Shown here: piece after piece, positions 25,385-35,125 of the stretch
Numbering within the stretch: the stretch's first letter is position 1
How the letters are laid out: every line of letters begins with the position of its first letter
Source of the DNA: Hydrogenophaga crocea
GTDB taxonomy: Bacteria; Pseudomonadota; Gammaproteobacteria; Burkholderiales; Burkholderiaceae_C
Length of the DNA stretch: 64,000 bases
NCBI RefSeq assembly: GCF_011388215.1
Contig: NZ_CP049989.1
Coordinates: 1,488,001-1,552,000 of the forward strand
Reading direction: 5' to 3'
The notes under the pieces: generated by a model
What the model was told of the DNA's origin: nothing
Seen by the model: the letters and a program-made list of their open reading frames with translations, nothing else
Databases searched by the model: none
Position numbers and translations under genes: made by a program

Positions 25385-26268
25385 AGGTAGCCCACGGCGC
25401 CTGGCTCGCCATCCACAGGGTACTTGCCTTCACCAAAGTTCAGCAGCGTGTTGGTGGTGCCGCGCCAGCCGAGCTTGTGGTTCAGGCCCGCCAGGGCCAC
25501 GTCGTTGCGCACGCCAGTCAGTTGGCCTTCGGCATCCACCAGTTTCTTGGGCACGATGAACAGCGAGATGCCCTTGGTGCCCGGCACCAGCTTGCCGTCC
25601 GGCCCCGGGATCTTGGCCAGCACCAGGTGCACGATGTTTTCGGTCAGCTCGTGGTCGCCGGAACTGATCCACATCTTGTTGCCTTTGAGGCGATAGCGCG
25701 GGCCCAGCGGGTCGCTCTCAAAGCCCTCGCCATCCGGCACGGCGCGCGTGGCCACGTCGGACAGGGACGAGCCCGCCTGCGGCTCCGACAGGCACATGGT
25801 GCCCGACCAGCGGCCGTTGAATTCGTTGAGCGCAAACACCTGCTTTTGCAGATCGGTGCCATGCACCATGAGCAGGTTGGCGTTGCCCGAGGTGAGCAGG
25901 TTGGACCCAATGCTGATCGACGCGGCCGCAAAAAAGCTGTTGGCCGCAGCCTCCACCGTGTAGGGCAGCTGCATGCCGCCAATGTCGTAGTCCTGCGCCG
26001 CGCTGAGCATGCCCGAGGCGGCGTAGGCGTCATACGCATCCTTGGTGGCCTGCGGCAGCGTGACGCGTTCACCATCGAAATGCGGCTCGTGCGTGTCCAC
26101 CGTGCGGTTGAACGGCGCGTACTTCTCGCGCGCGATGCGCTCGCAGGTGTCGAGCACCGCGTCAAACGTCTCGCGCGAATGGTCGGCAAAGCGCTCGCGT
26201 GTGTTCAGCGTTTCGGCTTGCAGCCAGTTGTAAAGCAGGAAATCGAGGGTGGAGCGCAGGGTCGTCAT
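25385..26268 (-). pseudogene. Truncated FadE-like acyl-CoA dehydrogenase
   Basis: Only the first ~295 residues remain, from the ATG at 26268 to the transposon end. The sequence starts with LDFLLYNWLQAE and carries the FAD-domain motif LSEPQAGSSLSD and the LKGNKMWISSGDHEL segment of the large (about 600-residue) acyl-CoA dehydrogenases. The catalytic C-terminal part is missing, so it should be inactive. It is divergent from chnC and probably belonged to the original chn neighbourhood before the mercury unit, or a deletion next to it, removed its 3' end. Confidence 0.88.
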
Positions 26269-26541
26269 GCGGGAAATTATGGGTGTGCACATCCCGTCGG
26301 GCATGTCCGTTGCGCGACGCGGCGAGGAGGGTGACCCAGGCCGACCGCTCCCGCACATTACTGCGGCCACACCCCTGCTGTGGCAATGGAATGCCATTGG
26401 CTCCGTAAATCCCGGGGGTTTACCCGTAGAACCATCCGTCACTGCGCATTTTCTACAACGCGCGTGCGCAGGACCTTCAATACGGGAGGGCAATGCCTCC
26501 GAATAATCAGTCGCTGCTCACCACAACCGAAGGAGACATGC
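26269..26541. promoter_or_regulatory. Divergent promoter region upstream of the chn operon
   Basis: The 273-bp gap between the truncated acyl-CoA dehydrogenase gene and chnC has several short dyads: TGGCA/TGCCA (26381-26396), GTAAA/TTTAC around CCCGGGG (26405-26423) and GGAGG/CCTCC (26485-26500). It must hold the chn operon promoter and plausibly the ChnR sites. No individual box could be assigned with confidence. Confidence 0.5.
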
Positions 26542-27444
26542 ATGGGTACTTCACCCCAATCCGATTTTCTGCGCGCGCTGTACCAGTCCTGGTCAGACCG
26601 CATGGCCGCCAACCCCGCGATGACCCTCGCCGACCTGCGCAGCCTGTTCGACGAGTGGCATCAACCCACGCTCGAGCCTGAAGGCGTGACCTACAAGTCG
26701 GACGTGCTCGCCGGCGTGGAAGCCATCTGGGCCCTGCCCCATGGCGCAGACACCAAGAAGGTCATCCTGTACACGCACGGCGGCGGCTTTGCCGTGGGCT
26801 CGGCCGCCAGCCATCGCAAGCTGGCCGGTCACCTGGCCAAGCATCTGGGCGCGACCGCGGTGGTGATCGACTACCGCCGGGCGCCCGAGCATCCGTATCC
26901 GGCCCAGATCGAGGATTCGACGGCTGTCTACAAAGAACTGCTGGCGCGTGGCTTCAAAGCAGCCGACATCGTCACCAGCGGCGACTCGGCGGGCGGCAAC
27001 CTGGCCATCTCCACGGTGCTGAAGCTGCGCCAGGACGGCGTGGCGCTGCCGGGCGCGGTGATTGCCTTTTCGCCCTGGCTCGACATGGAGCATGTCGGCA
27101 AGACGCTGCAGACCAACGCGGCCACCGACGCCCTGGTCAGCAAGGCCGTTCTGGAGGGCATGTCGGGCATGTTCCTGGGCGAGAAGGGCTCACGCACCGA
27201 CCCGCTGGCCAATCCGCTGAAGGCCGACTACACGGGCTTTCCGCGCCTGTACATCAACGCCGGCAGTGCCGAAACCCTGCTGGACAACGCGCAAGACCTG
27301 GAGCGCATCGCCAAGGCGGCGGGCGTGAACGTCACGCTATCGGTGGTGGACGGCATGCAGCACGTCTTCCCGTTCCTGGCGGGTCGCGCCCCCGAGGCCG
27401 ACGACGAGCTGCGGCGCATTGCCCAGTGGTTCAAGGGCGCCTGA
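26542..27444 (+). CDS. chnC: ChnC, epsilon-caprolactone hydrolase
   Basis: The 300-residue alpha/beta hydrolase belongs to the hormone-sensitive-lipase family. It has the oxyanion HGGG (79-82), the nucleophile motif GDSAGG (Ser149), an Asp-bearing DPLANPL segment and the catalytic His in DGMQHVFP. In chn clusters this enzyme opens caprolactone to 6-hydroxyhexanoate, and its place directly before the cyclohexanone monooxygenase gene supports that role. The ATG at 26542 follows AGGAGA; upstream in-frame codons lack a ribosome site. It is the first gene of the chn operon. Confidence 0.88.
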   Translation: MGTSPQSDFLRALYQSWSDRMAANPAMTLADLRSLFDEWHQPTLEPEGVTYKSDVLAGVEAIWALPHGADTKKVILYTHGGGFAVGSAASHRKLAGHLAKHLGATAVVIDYRRAPEHPYPAQIEDSTAVYKELLARGFKAADIVTSGDSAGGNLAISTVLKLRQDGVALPGAVIAFSPWLDMEHVGKTLQTNAATDALVSKAVLEGMSGMFLGEKGSRTDPLANPLKADYTGFPRLYINAGSAETLLDNAQDLERIAKAAGVNVTLSVVDGMQHVFPFLAGRAPEADDELRRIAQWFKGA

Positions 27445-27461
27445 GCTCCAGTTAGCCAAGA

Positions 27462-27485
27462 CCCCGAGGCCGAGGAGCCTTGGGG
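27462..27485 (+). terminator. Possible hairpin between chnC and chnB
   Basis: CCCCGAGGC and GCCTTGGGG pair with one G-T and are followed by AAATTTTCC. It may be a weak terminator or processing site that lowers read-through from chnC to chnB. Confidence 0.4.
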
Positions 27486-27564
27486 AAATTTTCCTCATTG
27501 CAACAACGCAGGCCACTACGTCGCCGCCAGGCGCAGCTGTGGCCGCAACTTAGAGAGACTCACC

Positions 27565-29160
27565 ATGAAAAACACCAAACATCTGGACGCAATCGTCATC
27601 GGCGCCGGCTTTGGCGGCATGTACATGCTGAAAAAGCTGCGCGACGAGCAGGGCCTGAAAGTGCGCGTCTTCGACAAGGCCGGCGGCGTGGGCGGCACCT
27701 GGTACTGGAACCGCTACCCCGGCGCGCTGTCGGACACCGAGACCTTTGTTTACTGCTATTCGTGGGATAAAGAGCTGCTGCAGGAGATGCACATCACCAC
27801 GCGCTATGTGACGCAGCCGCAAATCCTGTCGTATCTGGAGCATGTGGCCGACCGCTACAACCTGCGCCCCGACATTCAGCTGAACACCGGCGTCACGGCC
27901 GCGCACTTCAACGAAACCACCAACCTGTGGGAAGTGAAAACCGACACCGGCGAGGCCTACACCGCCAAGTTTTTGGTGACCGCGCTGGGCCTGCTGTCGG
28001 CCACCAACGTCCCCAAGATCAAGGGCCTGGACACCTTCCAGGGCGAGTGGCTGCACACCGGCAACTGGCCCGAAGGCGTGCAATACGACGGCAAGCGCGT
28101 GGGCGTGATTGGCACGGGCTCCACCGGCACCCAGGTCATCACCGCCATTGCGCCCAAGGTGGGCCATCTGACGGTGTTCCAACGCTCGCCCCAGTACAGC
28201 GTGCCCGTGGGCAACGGCCCGGTCACGCCCGAATACGTGGCAGAGGTGAAGAAGAACTACGACGAGATCTGGGAGCAGGTGAAGGGCTCGGTGGTGGCCT
28301 TTGGCTTCAAGGAGAGCACCGTGTCGGCCATGAGCGTGTCGGAAGAAGAGCGCCAGGCCGTGTTCCAGAAAGCCTGGGACAACGGCGGCGGTTTCCGCTT
28401 CATGTTCGAAACCTTCTGCGACATCGCCACCGATGAGCGCGCCAACAAGGCGGCGCAAGACTTCATCCGCGGCAAGATTGCCGAAATCGTCAAGGACCCC
28501 GAGACGGCGCGCAAGCTCATGCCGCAAGACCTGTACGCCAAGCGCCCTTTGTGCGACAGCGGCTACTACGCCACCTACAACCGGCCCAATGTCGATCTGG
28601 TCGATGTCAAGGCCAACCCGATTGTCGAAATCACCCCCAAGGGCGTGAAAACCACCGATGGCGTGGAGCACGAACTGGACATGCTGATTTTTGCCACCGG
28701 CTTTGATGCGGTGGATGGCAACTACACCAAGATCGACATCCGTGGCCGCAATGGCCTGACGATTCAAGAGCAATGGAAATCGGGCCCCAGCAGCTACATG
28801 GGCGTGGCCAATGCCAACTTCCCCAACATGTTCATGGTGCTGGGCCCCAACGGCCCGTTCACCAACCTGCCGCCGTCGATTGAGAGCCAGGTCGAGTGGA
28901 TTGCCGCGCTGATCAAGGATGTGAACGCCAAGGATCTGAAAACCGTGGAAGCCACCACCGAGGCCGAAGCCGGTTGGACCAAAACCTGCCACGACATCGC
29001 CCACATGACGCTGTTCCCCAAGGCCGACTCCTGGATTTTTGGCGCCAACATCCCGGGCAAAACCAACACCGTGTATTTCTACATGGCCGGCCTCGGCGCT
29101 TACCGGCAAGAGCTGTCTGCAGTGCAAAACAAGGGCTACGAGGGTTTCGTATTCCAGTAA
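27565..29160 (+). CDS. chnB: ChnB, cyclohexanone monooxygenase
   Basis: The 531-residue flavin-dependent Baeyer-Villiger monooxygenase inserts oxygen into cyclohexanone to give epsilon-caprolactone, using NADPH and O2. It has the FAD site GAGFGG (13-18), the family fingerprint FQGEWLHTGNWP (158-169) and the NADPH site GVIGTGSTG (about 180-188). Long stretches agree with the Acinetobacter enzyme, for example KLMPQDLYAKRPLCDSGYY and MFMVLGPNGPFTNLPPSIES. It is about 12 residues shorter at the C-terminus than that enzyme, which is not expected to matter. Confidence 0.95.
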   Translation: MKNTKHLDAIVIGAGFGGMYMLKKLRDEQGLKVRVFDKAGGVGGTWYWNRYPGALSDTETFVYCYSWDKELLQEMHITTRYVTQPQILSYLEHVADRYNLRPDIQLNTGVTAAHFNETTNLWEVKTDTGEAYTAKFLVTALGLLSATNVPKIKGLDTFQGEWLHTGNWPEGVQYDGKRVGVIGTGSTGTQVITAIAPKVGHLTVFQRSPQYSVPVGNGPVTPEYVAEVKKNYDEIWEQVKGSVVAFGFKESTVSAMSVSEEERQAVFQKAWDNGGGFRFMFETFCDIATDERANKAAQDFIRGKIAEIVKDPETARKLMPQDLYAKRPLCDSGYYATYNRPNVDLVDVKANPIVEITPKGVKTTDGVEHELDMLIFATGFDAVDGNYTKIDIRGRNGLTIQEQWKSGPSSYMGVANANFPNMFMVLGPNGPFTNLPPSIESQVEWIAALIKDVNAKDLKTVEATTEAEAGWTKTCHDIAHMTLFPKADSWIFGANIPGKTNTVYFYMAGLGAYRQELSAVQNKGYEGFVFQ

Positions 29161-29196
29161 ATGCGCATTTTTTAAAAAACCAACCAAGGAGACAAC

Positions 29197-29949
29197 ATGA
29201 AACGCGTAGAAAACAAAGTGATTTTGGTGACCGGCGGTGCCATGGGCATGGGCCGCTCGCACAGCGAGCTGCTGGCAGCGCAAGGCGCCTGGGTGTTCGT
29301 GGCCGACGTGAACGCAGCCGAAGGGCAAGCCACCGTGGACAGCATCCGCAAAAACGGTGGCAAGGCCGACTTTTTGCAGCTGGATGTGACACAAGAAGCC
29401 CAATGGAACGCCGCGCTGGCGCAAATCACAGAGCGTGCAGGCCGTCTGGATGTGCTGGTGAACAACGCCGGCATTCTGATCCTCAAGCCCATGCAAGACA
29501 CGACCAACGACGAGTGGGATCGCGTCTTCGATGTGAACGTGCGCGGCCTGTTCATCGGCACCCGTGCGGCGGTGCCGCTGATGCAAAAGGCCGGCGGCGG
29601 CACCATCGTCAACGTGTCGTCGATTTACGGCCTGGTCGGTGCCCCCGGTGCCAGCGCCTATGAAGCCTCCAAGGGCGCGGTCCGCCTGTTCACCAAGTCT
29701 TGCGCCGTGGATCTGGCACCGTTCAATATCCGCGTCAACTCGGTGCACCCCGGCGTGATTGAGACCCAGATGACCAAGGCCATGCTGGACGACCCGGTCA
29801 TCCGCCCGGCACTGCTCGGCCCCACGCTGCTCAAGCGCCCCGCGCAACCGATCGAGGTGTCACAGGCCGTGCTGTTCCTGGCCTCGGACGAATCATCGTT
29901 CGTGCATGGCGCAGAACTGGTCGTTGACGGCGGCTACACGGCCAATTGA
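29197..29949 (+). CDS. chnA: ChnA, cyclohexanol dehydrogenase (SDR family)
   Basis: The 250-residue short-chain dehydrogenase has the cofactor motif TGGAMGMG (12-19), an acidic residue in VADVN that favours NAD, NNAG, and the catalytic Ser-Tyr-Lys set with Y155 and K159 in YEASK. In this operon the likely reaction is cyclohexanol to cyclohexanone, the substrate of ChnB. The substrate rests on context; the family has many activities. It starts 36 bp behind chnB with AAGGAGA ahead. Confidence 0.85.
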   Translation: MKRVENKVILVTGGAMGMGRSHSELLAAQGAWVFVADVNAAEGQATVDSIRKNGGKADFLQLDVTQEAQWNAALAQITERAGRLDVLVNNAGILILKPMQDTTNDEWDRVFDVNVRGLFIGTRAAVPLMQKAGGGTIVNVSSIYGLVGAPGASAYEASKGAVRLFTKSCAVDLAPFNIRVNSVHPGVIETQMTKAMLDDPVIRPALLGPTLLKRPAQPIEVSQAVLFLASDESSFVHGAELVVDGGYTAN

Positions 29950-30038
29950 TCGTCAACCGCAACGCGCCGGACTCAAGCCGCGAGCGGGTAGTCCGGGGCG
30001 TCGCTGCAAGCACAAGACCCCCATCAGGAGACAAACCA

Positions 30039-30929
30039 ATGAAGCAATTTTTCAAGCGACTGGCACCCCTGGCCACCGCACTGGCTGCCCTCGCGCAGGC
30101 CGGCACGGCCAGCGCCATCGAACTTGACGCCGGTGACTACACACCGCTGCCGGCCGGCACCACCGCGCTGGTGGTCTATGGCCAGCACACCACGCGCGAC
30201 AAGCTATACAGCCAGGGCAACCGGCAGGCGATCAACCCGCAGCTGGACTCCACCGTGGGCATCTTGCGCGGTGTGCGCTTCATGGAAGTGGGCGGCCTCA
30301 TCATCGACCCGCAGTTTCTGCTGCCCTTTGGCCGGCTCAGCGCCAAGGACGACATTGCGGGCCTGGGCTCGAAAAGCAGCGTGGGCGACCTGATCCTCGC
30401 GTCCGCAATCTGGTTCACCAAACCCGGTGACAAGAACCACTTCGCCATCACGCCTTACCTGTGGCTGCCGACCGGCTCGTATGACCGCAACCAGTCTTTG
30501 GGCCTGGGCGAAAACCGCTACAAGTTTGCGCTGCAGGCTGGCGGCATCGTGCAACTGGCGCCCGGCATCCACTGGGACTACGCCGGTGACGTGACGCTCT
30601 TTGGCAAGAACGACGACTTCAACAACGGCGCGGGCGGCAGAACCGAGATGAAGCAAAAGCCGCTGTACCAGCTGCAGACCCATTTGCGCTACCAGCTCAG
30701 CCCGACGCTGGACCTGCGCGCTGCCCTGTTCCACACCTTCGGTGGCGAGACCAAGGTGGGCGGCGTGGACCAGAACAACCGCCAGTCCACCACCAAGTTC
30801 AACGTGGGCACCGCGTGGTTCATGCAGCCCGACCTGCAGTTGATCGCCACCTATGGCCGCGACATCCATGTGCGCGAAGGCTTCAAGGCCAACAACCAGA
30901 TCAACCTGCGCCTGCTGAAGCTGTATTGA
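30039..30929 (+). CDS. MetA-pathway phenol degradation-like outer-membrane protein
   Basis: The 296-residue protein has a signal peptide (about 1-26, ending GTASA) and the beta-rich pattern of the Phenol_MetA_deg/COG4313 family, ending in the aromatic residue typical of outer-membrane barrels (LLKLY). Such proteins often accompany hydrophobic-substrate catabolic genes and may let substrate cross the outer membrane. The start at 30039 was chosen because it begins the signal peptide and follows AGGAGA. A divergent fragment of a second copy lies at 39392-39838. Confidence 0.8.
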   Translation: MKQFFKRLAPLATALAALAQAGTASAIELDAGDYTPLPAGTTALVVYGQHTTRDKLYSQGNRQAINPQLDSTVGILRGVRFMEVGGLIIDPQFLLPFGRLSAKDDIAGLGSKSSVGDLILASAIWFTKPGDKNHFAITPYLWLPTGSYDRNQSLGLGENRYKFALQAGGIVQLAPGIHWDYAGDVTLFGKNDDFNNGAGGRTEMKQKPLYQLQTHLRYQLSPTLDLRAALFHTFGGETKVGGVDQNNRQSTTKFNVGTAWFMQPDLQLIATYGRDIHVREGFKANNQINLRLLKLY

Positions 30930-31069
30930 TCGCGCAGGCGGCCGCCGGGCACCGACGGCCGCCTGAAGAATTGGATGGCTCAGTTATAGCAAGCTGCCAT
31001 TAGGCGATGGCCGCTGCGATGTAGCGTCTGCCATTTTTTGAAATCCAGATACTCAAGGAAACACACACC

Positions 31070-32122
31070 ATGCGCTGTTATTGCGTGATGCACCATTCAA
31101 AGCCGCTTGAACTCGTCGAGCGTGAGACTCCGCAGCCCGTGGAAACCGAGGTGCTTGTGCGGGTGAAGGCCGCTGGCCTTTGCCACACGGACCTGCACAT
31201 CTGGGAGGGCTTTTACGACCTGGGAGGCGGCAAGCGGCTGAACCTGGCGGACCGGGGCATCAAGCCGCCCATCATCCTCAGCCACGAAATCTGTGGCGAG
31301 GTGGTATCGGCCGGTGCGGACGCTGGTGAGGTCAAGGTGGGTGGCCGCTTCCTGATCCATCCCTGGATCGGTTGCGGTGAATGCCCCACCTGCCTGCGCG
31401 GCGACGAGAATCTCTGCCTGAAGGGCCGCGCCCTTGGCGTGGCACGCCCCGGTGGTTTTGCCGACTACGTGATCGTTCCCCACCCGCGCTACCTGGTCAA
31501 CATCGACGGCCTGGACGAGGCCGAGGCAGCGCCTCTGGCCTGCGCGGGCGTGACGACCTACAGCGCCATCAAGAAGCTGGGCGACGGCATCCACCATGAG
31601 CCCGTCGTCATCATCGGTGCCGGCGGCCTGGGCCTGATGGCCATCGAGGTGCTCAAGGCCCTGGGAGGCAAAGGCGCCATCGTGGTGGACATCGACCCTG
31701 CCAAGCGCGAAGCCGCATTGGCCGCTGGCGCGCTGTCGGTGATCGACGGCAAGGCGGCCGATGCGGCCAGCCAGATCATCGCGGCGACCGAAGGCGGTGC
31801 CGGCCAGATTCTGGACCTGGTGGGCTCGGCCCCGACTGTCTCGCTGGCGATGCAAAGTGCCCGCCGCGGCGGACACATCGTCATCTGCGGGCTTATGGGT
31901 GGTGACCTGACCATCTCGCTGGCGACCATCCCGCTGCGCCCGCTGTGCATCGAGGGCAGCTACGTCGGCACCCTGTCCGAACTGCGAGAGCTGGTGGAAC
32001 TGGTCAAGCGCAGCGGCATGAAGTCGATTCCGGTGTCGCGCCGCCCGATGGCCCAGGTGAACCAGGCCATTGACGACCTGCACCACGGCAAGGTGATCGG
32101 GCGTGCCGTACTGATCCCATGA
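31070..32122 (+). CDS. chnD: ChnD, 6-hydroxyhexanoate dehydrogenase (zinc ADH)
   Basis: The 350-residue medium-chain alcohol dehydrogenase has the catalytic zinc ligands in GLCHTDLH and SHE, four structural zinc cysteines in GCGECPTCLRGDENLC, and the NAD site GAGGLGLMA. In the chn pathway it oxidises 6-hydroxyhexanoate to 6-oxohexanoate. It lies 140 bp behind the outer-membrane protein gene and 31 bp before chnE. Confidence 0.9.
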   Translation: MRCYCVMHHSKPLELVERETPQPVETEVLVRVKAAGLCHTDLHIWEGFYDLGGGKRLNLADRGIKPPIILSHEICGEVVSAGADAGEVKVGGRFLIHPWIGCGECPTCLRGDENLCLKGRALGVARPGGFADYVIVPHPRYLVNIDGLDEAEAAPLACAGVTTYSAIKKLGDGIHHEPVVIIGAGGLGLMAIEVLKALGGKGAIVVDIDPAKREAALAAGALSVIDGKAADAASQIIAATEGGAGQILDLVGSAPTVSLAMQSARRGGHIVICGLMGGDLTISLATIPLRPLCIEGSYVGTLSELRELVELVKRSGMKSIPVSRRPMAQVNQAIDDLHHGKVIGRAVLIP

Positions 32123-32153
32123 CTGATCCCATGAGTTTCTGAAAGAGCACACC

Positions 32154-33584
32154 ATGTATCCCCAACTCAGCCTCTACATTGACGGACAAATGCTGCGCGG
32201 CGAAGGCCGCCGCGAGCAGGATGTACTGAACCCCGCCAACAACCAGGTGATCGGCCAGCTGCCGCATGCCACCCAGGCCGACCTGGACATGGCGCTGGCA
32301 GCGGCACAGCGCGCCTTCGCGTCGTGGCGCAGCAGCACGGCGATGCAGCGCGCGCAGGTGCTGAAAGCCGTCGCAGGATTGATTCGCGAACGTGCGCCGC
32401 AAATCGGCCGCAATCTCACCCTGGAGCAGGGCAAGCCCCTGGCCGAGGGCGTGGGCGAAGTGGCGGTCTGCGCCGAGCACGCCGAGTGGCATGCCGAGGA
32501 ATGCCGGCGCATCTATGGCCGCCTCATTCCACCCCGCGATGCCAGCGTGCAGCAGACGGTGCTGCGTGAACCCATCGGCGTGTGCGTGGCCTTCTCGCCC
32601 TGGAACTTCCCGTTCAGCCAAGCCTTTCGCAAGGTGGTCGCGGCCATTGGCGCGGGGTGCACTGTCATCCTCAAAGGTTCCAGCGACACACCGGCCTCGG
32701 TGCTGGCAATTGCCCAGCTGTTTCATGACGCCGGCTTGCCGCCGGGCGTGCTGAATGTGGTGTCGGGCGATTCCGGAATGATCTCGGACTACCTGATCCG
32801 CTCTCCCATCGTGCGTAAGATTTCCTTCACGGGCTCCACACCTGTGGGGCAGCAGCTGGCAGCGCTGGCCGGTGCGAACATGAAGCGCAGCACCATGGAG
32901 CTGGGCGGCCACGCGCCCGTGATCGTGTGTGACGATGCGGACATCGACCGCGCGGCAGACGTGCTGTCGGGCTTCAAGTTCCGCAACGCGGGACAGGTGT
33001 GCATCTCCCCCACGCGCTTTTATGTGCAGGACGGCGTGTATGACCGTTTCGTCGAACGATTTGCGCAGCGGGCACAGGCACTGGCGGTCGGAGACGGGCT
33101 GGTTGAAACCAACCGCATGGGGCCGTTGGCGCAACCGCGCCGCGTCGCTGCCATGGAGGGTTTCGTGGAAGACGCCCGCCAGCGCGGCGCCAAGATCGTA
33201 ACGGGCGGCCATCGGCTGCAAGGCGACGGCAACTTCTTCGCCCCCACGGTGCTGGCCGACCTGCCCGACGACTCGCGCTTCATGACCGAAGAGCCCTTCG
33301 GCCCGATGGCCGGCATGGTGCGATTCAAGACCGTGGAAGAAGTGCTTTCGCGCGCCAACAGCCTGCCCTTTGGCCTGGCGTCGTATGCCTTCACCACGTC
33401 ACTGAAGAACGCGCACCAGATCTCGCGCGGGCTGGAAGCCGGCATGGTGTCCATCAACCACATCGGGCTTGCGCTGGCCGAGACACCGTTTGGCGGCATC
33501 AAGGAAAGCGGCTATGGCAGCGAGGGCGGCAGTGAAACCTTCGACGGCTACCTGACCACCAAGTTCGTGTCGCAACTCAATTAA
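32154..33584 (+). CDS. chnE: ChnE, 6-oxohexanoate dehydrogenase (ALDH family)
   Basis: The 476-residue aldehyde dehydrogenase has the catalytic Cys283 in FRNAGQVC and the general-base Glu249 in MELGGHAP. It also has the FTGSTPVG cofactor loop and EPFGP near the end. In this pathway it oxidises 6-oxohexanoate to adipate. It is the last gene of the plus-strand chn operon. Confidence 0.92.
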   Translation: MYPQLSLYIDGQMLRGEGRREQDVLNPANNQVIGQLPHATQADLDMALAAAQRAFASWRSSTAMQRAQVLKAVAGLIRERAPQIGRNLTLEQGKPLAEGVGEVAVCAEHAEWHAEECRRIYGRLIPPRDASVQQTVLREPIGVCVAFSPWNFPFSQAFRKVVAAIGAGCTVILKGSSDTPASVLAIAQLFHDAGLPPGVLNVVSGDSGMISDYLIRSPIVRKISFTGSTPVGQQLAALAGANMKRSTMELGGHAPVIVCDDADIDRAADVLSGFKFRNAGQVCISPTRFYVQDGVYDRFVERFAQRAQALAVGDGLVETNRMGPLAQPRRVAAMEGFVEDARQRGAKIVTGGHRLQGDGNFFAPTVLADLPDDSRFMTEEPFGPMAGMVRFKTVEEVLSRANSLPFGLASYAFTTSLKNAHQISRGLEAGMVSINHIGLALAETPFGGIKESGYGSEGGSETFDGYLTTKFVSQLN

Positions 33585-33591
33585 GGCGCAA

Positions 33592-33621
33592 AGACTGCCA
33601 ATCCACAAAAATGGGCAGTCT
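33592..33621. terminator. Hairpin between convergent chnE and chnR
   Basis: AGACTGCC and GGCAGTCT pair across a 14-base A-rich loop directly behind chnE. It could end transcription from chnE; a clear T-run is missing. Confidence 0.45.
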
Positions 33622-33747
33622 CACTGAAGCGCAGGCTGCCATTGCCCGCCAGCAGCACCCCATGGCGGCGCGGGCGTGTCGCGAACGGGCAGCTGACATT
33701 GGTACTCGTCAATTATTGATATTGCACGGTTTATTGCTGAGACATAA

Positions 33748-33791
33748 CCCCGTTCAACCTGTGCTTGTCGAAGGGCTCAGCCCGAACGGGG
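33748..33791. repeat. REP-like dyad
   Basis: CCCCGTTC and GAACGGGG enclose CTTGTCGAAGGGCTCAGCCC, the layout of the short extragenic palindromes common in Comamonadaceae-type genomes. The 319-bp convergent gap 33585-33903 holds only this and the preceding hairpin. Confidence 0.5.
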
Positions 33792-33903
33792 TTGGCGAAT
33801 AAATCCCGCCGGATCAACAGATCGCCCCCAGGCCCCGCTTGGCGCGTGCCACATGGATGAGGACCCTGACCTCGTCCATCGTCGGGTTTGACCAGCAGGC
33901 CGC

Positions 33904-34827
33904 TCAGTTGATGAAATTTTCGGTCGCGCGCAGCGCCGCCGCGTTCACCGTGCTGCGGTACTCCACGGGCGTTTGCTTGAAAGCCCGCTTGAAGTGGCGC
34001 ACCAGATGGCTCTGGTCGGAGAAGCCGCAGTCCATGGCAATGCACTTCAGCGGCACAGCCACCGGACGGCTGAGCAGGCGCCGGGCGCGCTCCAGGCGCT
34101 GGCGCAAAACATAGGCGTGCGGTGCGCAGCCAAACTCTGCATGGAACTTGCGGATCAGCCCGGACACACTCACGCCCGCCTCGCGCGCCATCTCATCGAG
34201 CTTGAGGTTGCGATCCAGGTTGTCCTCGACATACTGCACAAGGCGCCGCCGCTGCCAATCTGCCATGCGGCCGGCCAGCGGCACCTCGCGCACGCCGGCC
34301 TTGGCATAGCGGCGAAGCAGATGAACGCAAAGCTGATTCACCAGCGACGACCGGTACAGCCCGCCGCCAAGCCCGCCGCTTTCCAACTCGGACTCGAAGG
34401 CGGACATTAGGCCGGGCAGGATGTCGTCCTGGGCACGCACGCAGTCTTCCATGCCCACATCACTCACGCTTCGCTCAAAAACTTCTTCGGCGACACGGCA
34501 CAGCTCGGTGTGCGCCAGGTAGATGTGCGTGACGTCAATCGGGCGGTCCCACTTCCACTGAGACGACTCGCCGCGCGTCAGCAGCGAACACACGCCCCGC
34601 CCCACCCGCTCGCTGCGCCAAGCGCCACCTGCGCGCCGGCTCATGACCGCGTCATCGCACTTGTAACGCACGAGCATGTAGTCGCGCATGGAGGGAATTT
34701 CAACGTCAAGGGACGTGTACTGATAGCCCTTGAGCGTCACCTGATCCCAACCGACCGGCACGCTGTCAAGCGTCAGCTGGCCGGGTATCCAGCGGGGAAC
34801 TTCATCAGGCGCAACAAGTTGACTCAT
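33904..34827 (-). CDS. chnR: ChnR, AraC/XylS-type activator of the chn operon
   Basis: The 307-residue protein has a ligand/dimer domain (residues ~1-190) and a C-terminal AraC double helix-turn-helix (LDRNLKLDEMAREAGVSVSG, then DCGFSDQSHLVRHFKRAFKQ and TPVEYR). In known chn clusters ChnR activates chnB transcription with cyclohexanone. The start at 34827 was chosen because MSQLVAPDEVPRWIPG aligns with the start of the second regulator at 40037 and has GGAG upstream. It is convergent to chnE. Confidence 0.87.
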   Translation of the reverse strand: MSQLVAPDEVPRWIPGQLTLDSVPVGWDQVTLKGYQYTSLDVEIPSMRDYMLVRYKCDDAVMSRRAGGAWRSERVGRGVCSLLTRGESSQWKWDRPIDVTHIYLAHTELCRVAEEVFERSVSDVGMEDCVRAQDDILPGLMSAFESELESGGLGGGLYRSSLVNQLCVHLLRRYAKAGVREVPLAGRMADWQRRRLVQYVEDNLDRNLKLDEMAREAGVSVSGLIRKFHAEFGCAPHAYVLRQRLERARRLLSRPVAVPLKCIAMDCGFSDQSHLVRHFKRAFKQTPVEYRSTVNAAALRATENFIN

Positions 34828-35125
34828 AAACAGCAACTCCGGCAGGCCCATATGCAGGCCAAAGGTTTGATTTTCATCAAAGCAACCGGCGCCTACATCG
34901 GGGTTAACCCCATTTGCGGACTGCGCTCTGAGAACGAGCAAGATTGGACGTGGCCTTCATGCGGTCGAGCGGCGCGCACCCTTGGCATCTCCTCTGCGCG
35001 ACACAGCGCGACGAAGCTGCGTTGTCAACTTGAAGCCGCCCGTTGGCAGGCCGTTCCACCCCCGACTGTGGAAGGCTGGCGTCCGGCCTGCGCAGGGCGT
35101 GTTCGCTTCAACCCGTCGTCAGCAA
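34828..35125. other. Intergenic region upstream of chnR
   Basis: This 298-bp stretch lies between chnR and the thiolase fragment, both on the minus strand. It should hold the chnR promoter. I see no gene and no clear promoter boxes. Confidence 0.4.

Noticed and set aside
27550..29847. 765-codon open frame on the minus strand opposite chnB and chnA
   Set aside because: It is a histidine- and glycine-rich antisense shadow caused by GC-rich codon use of the two well-supported plus-strand genes.
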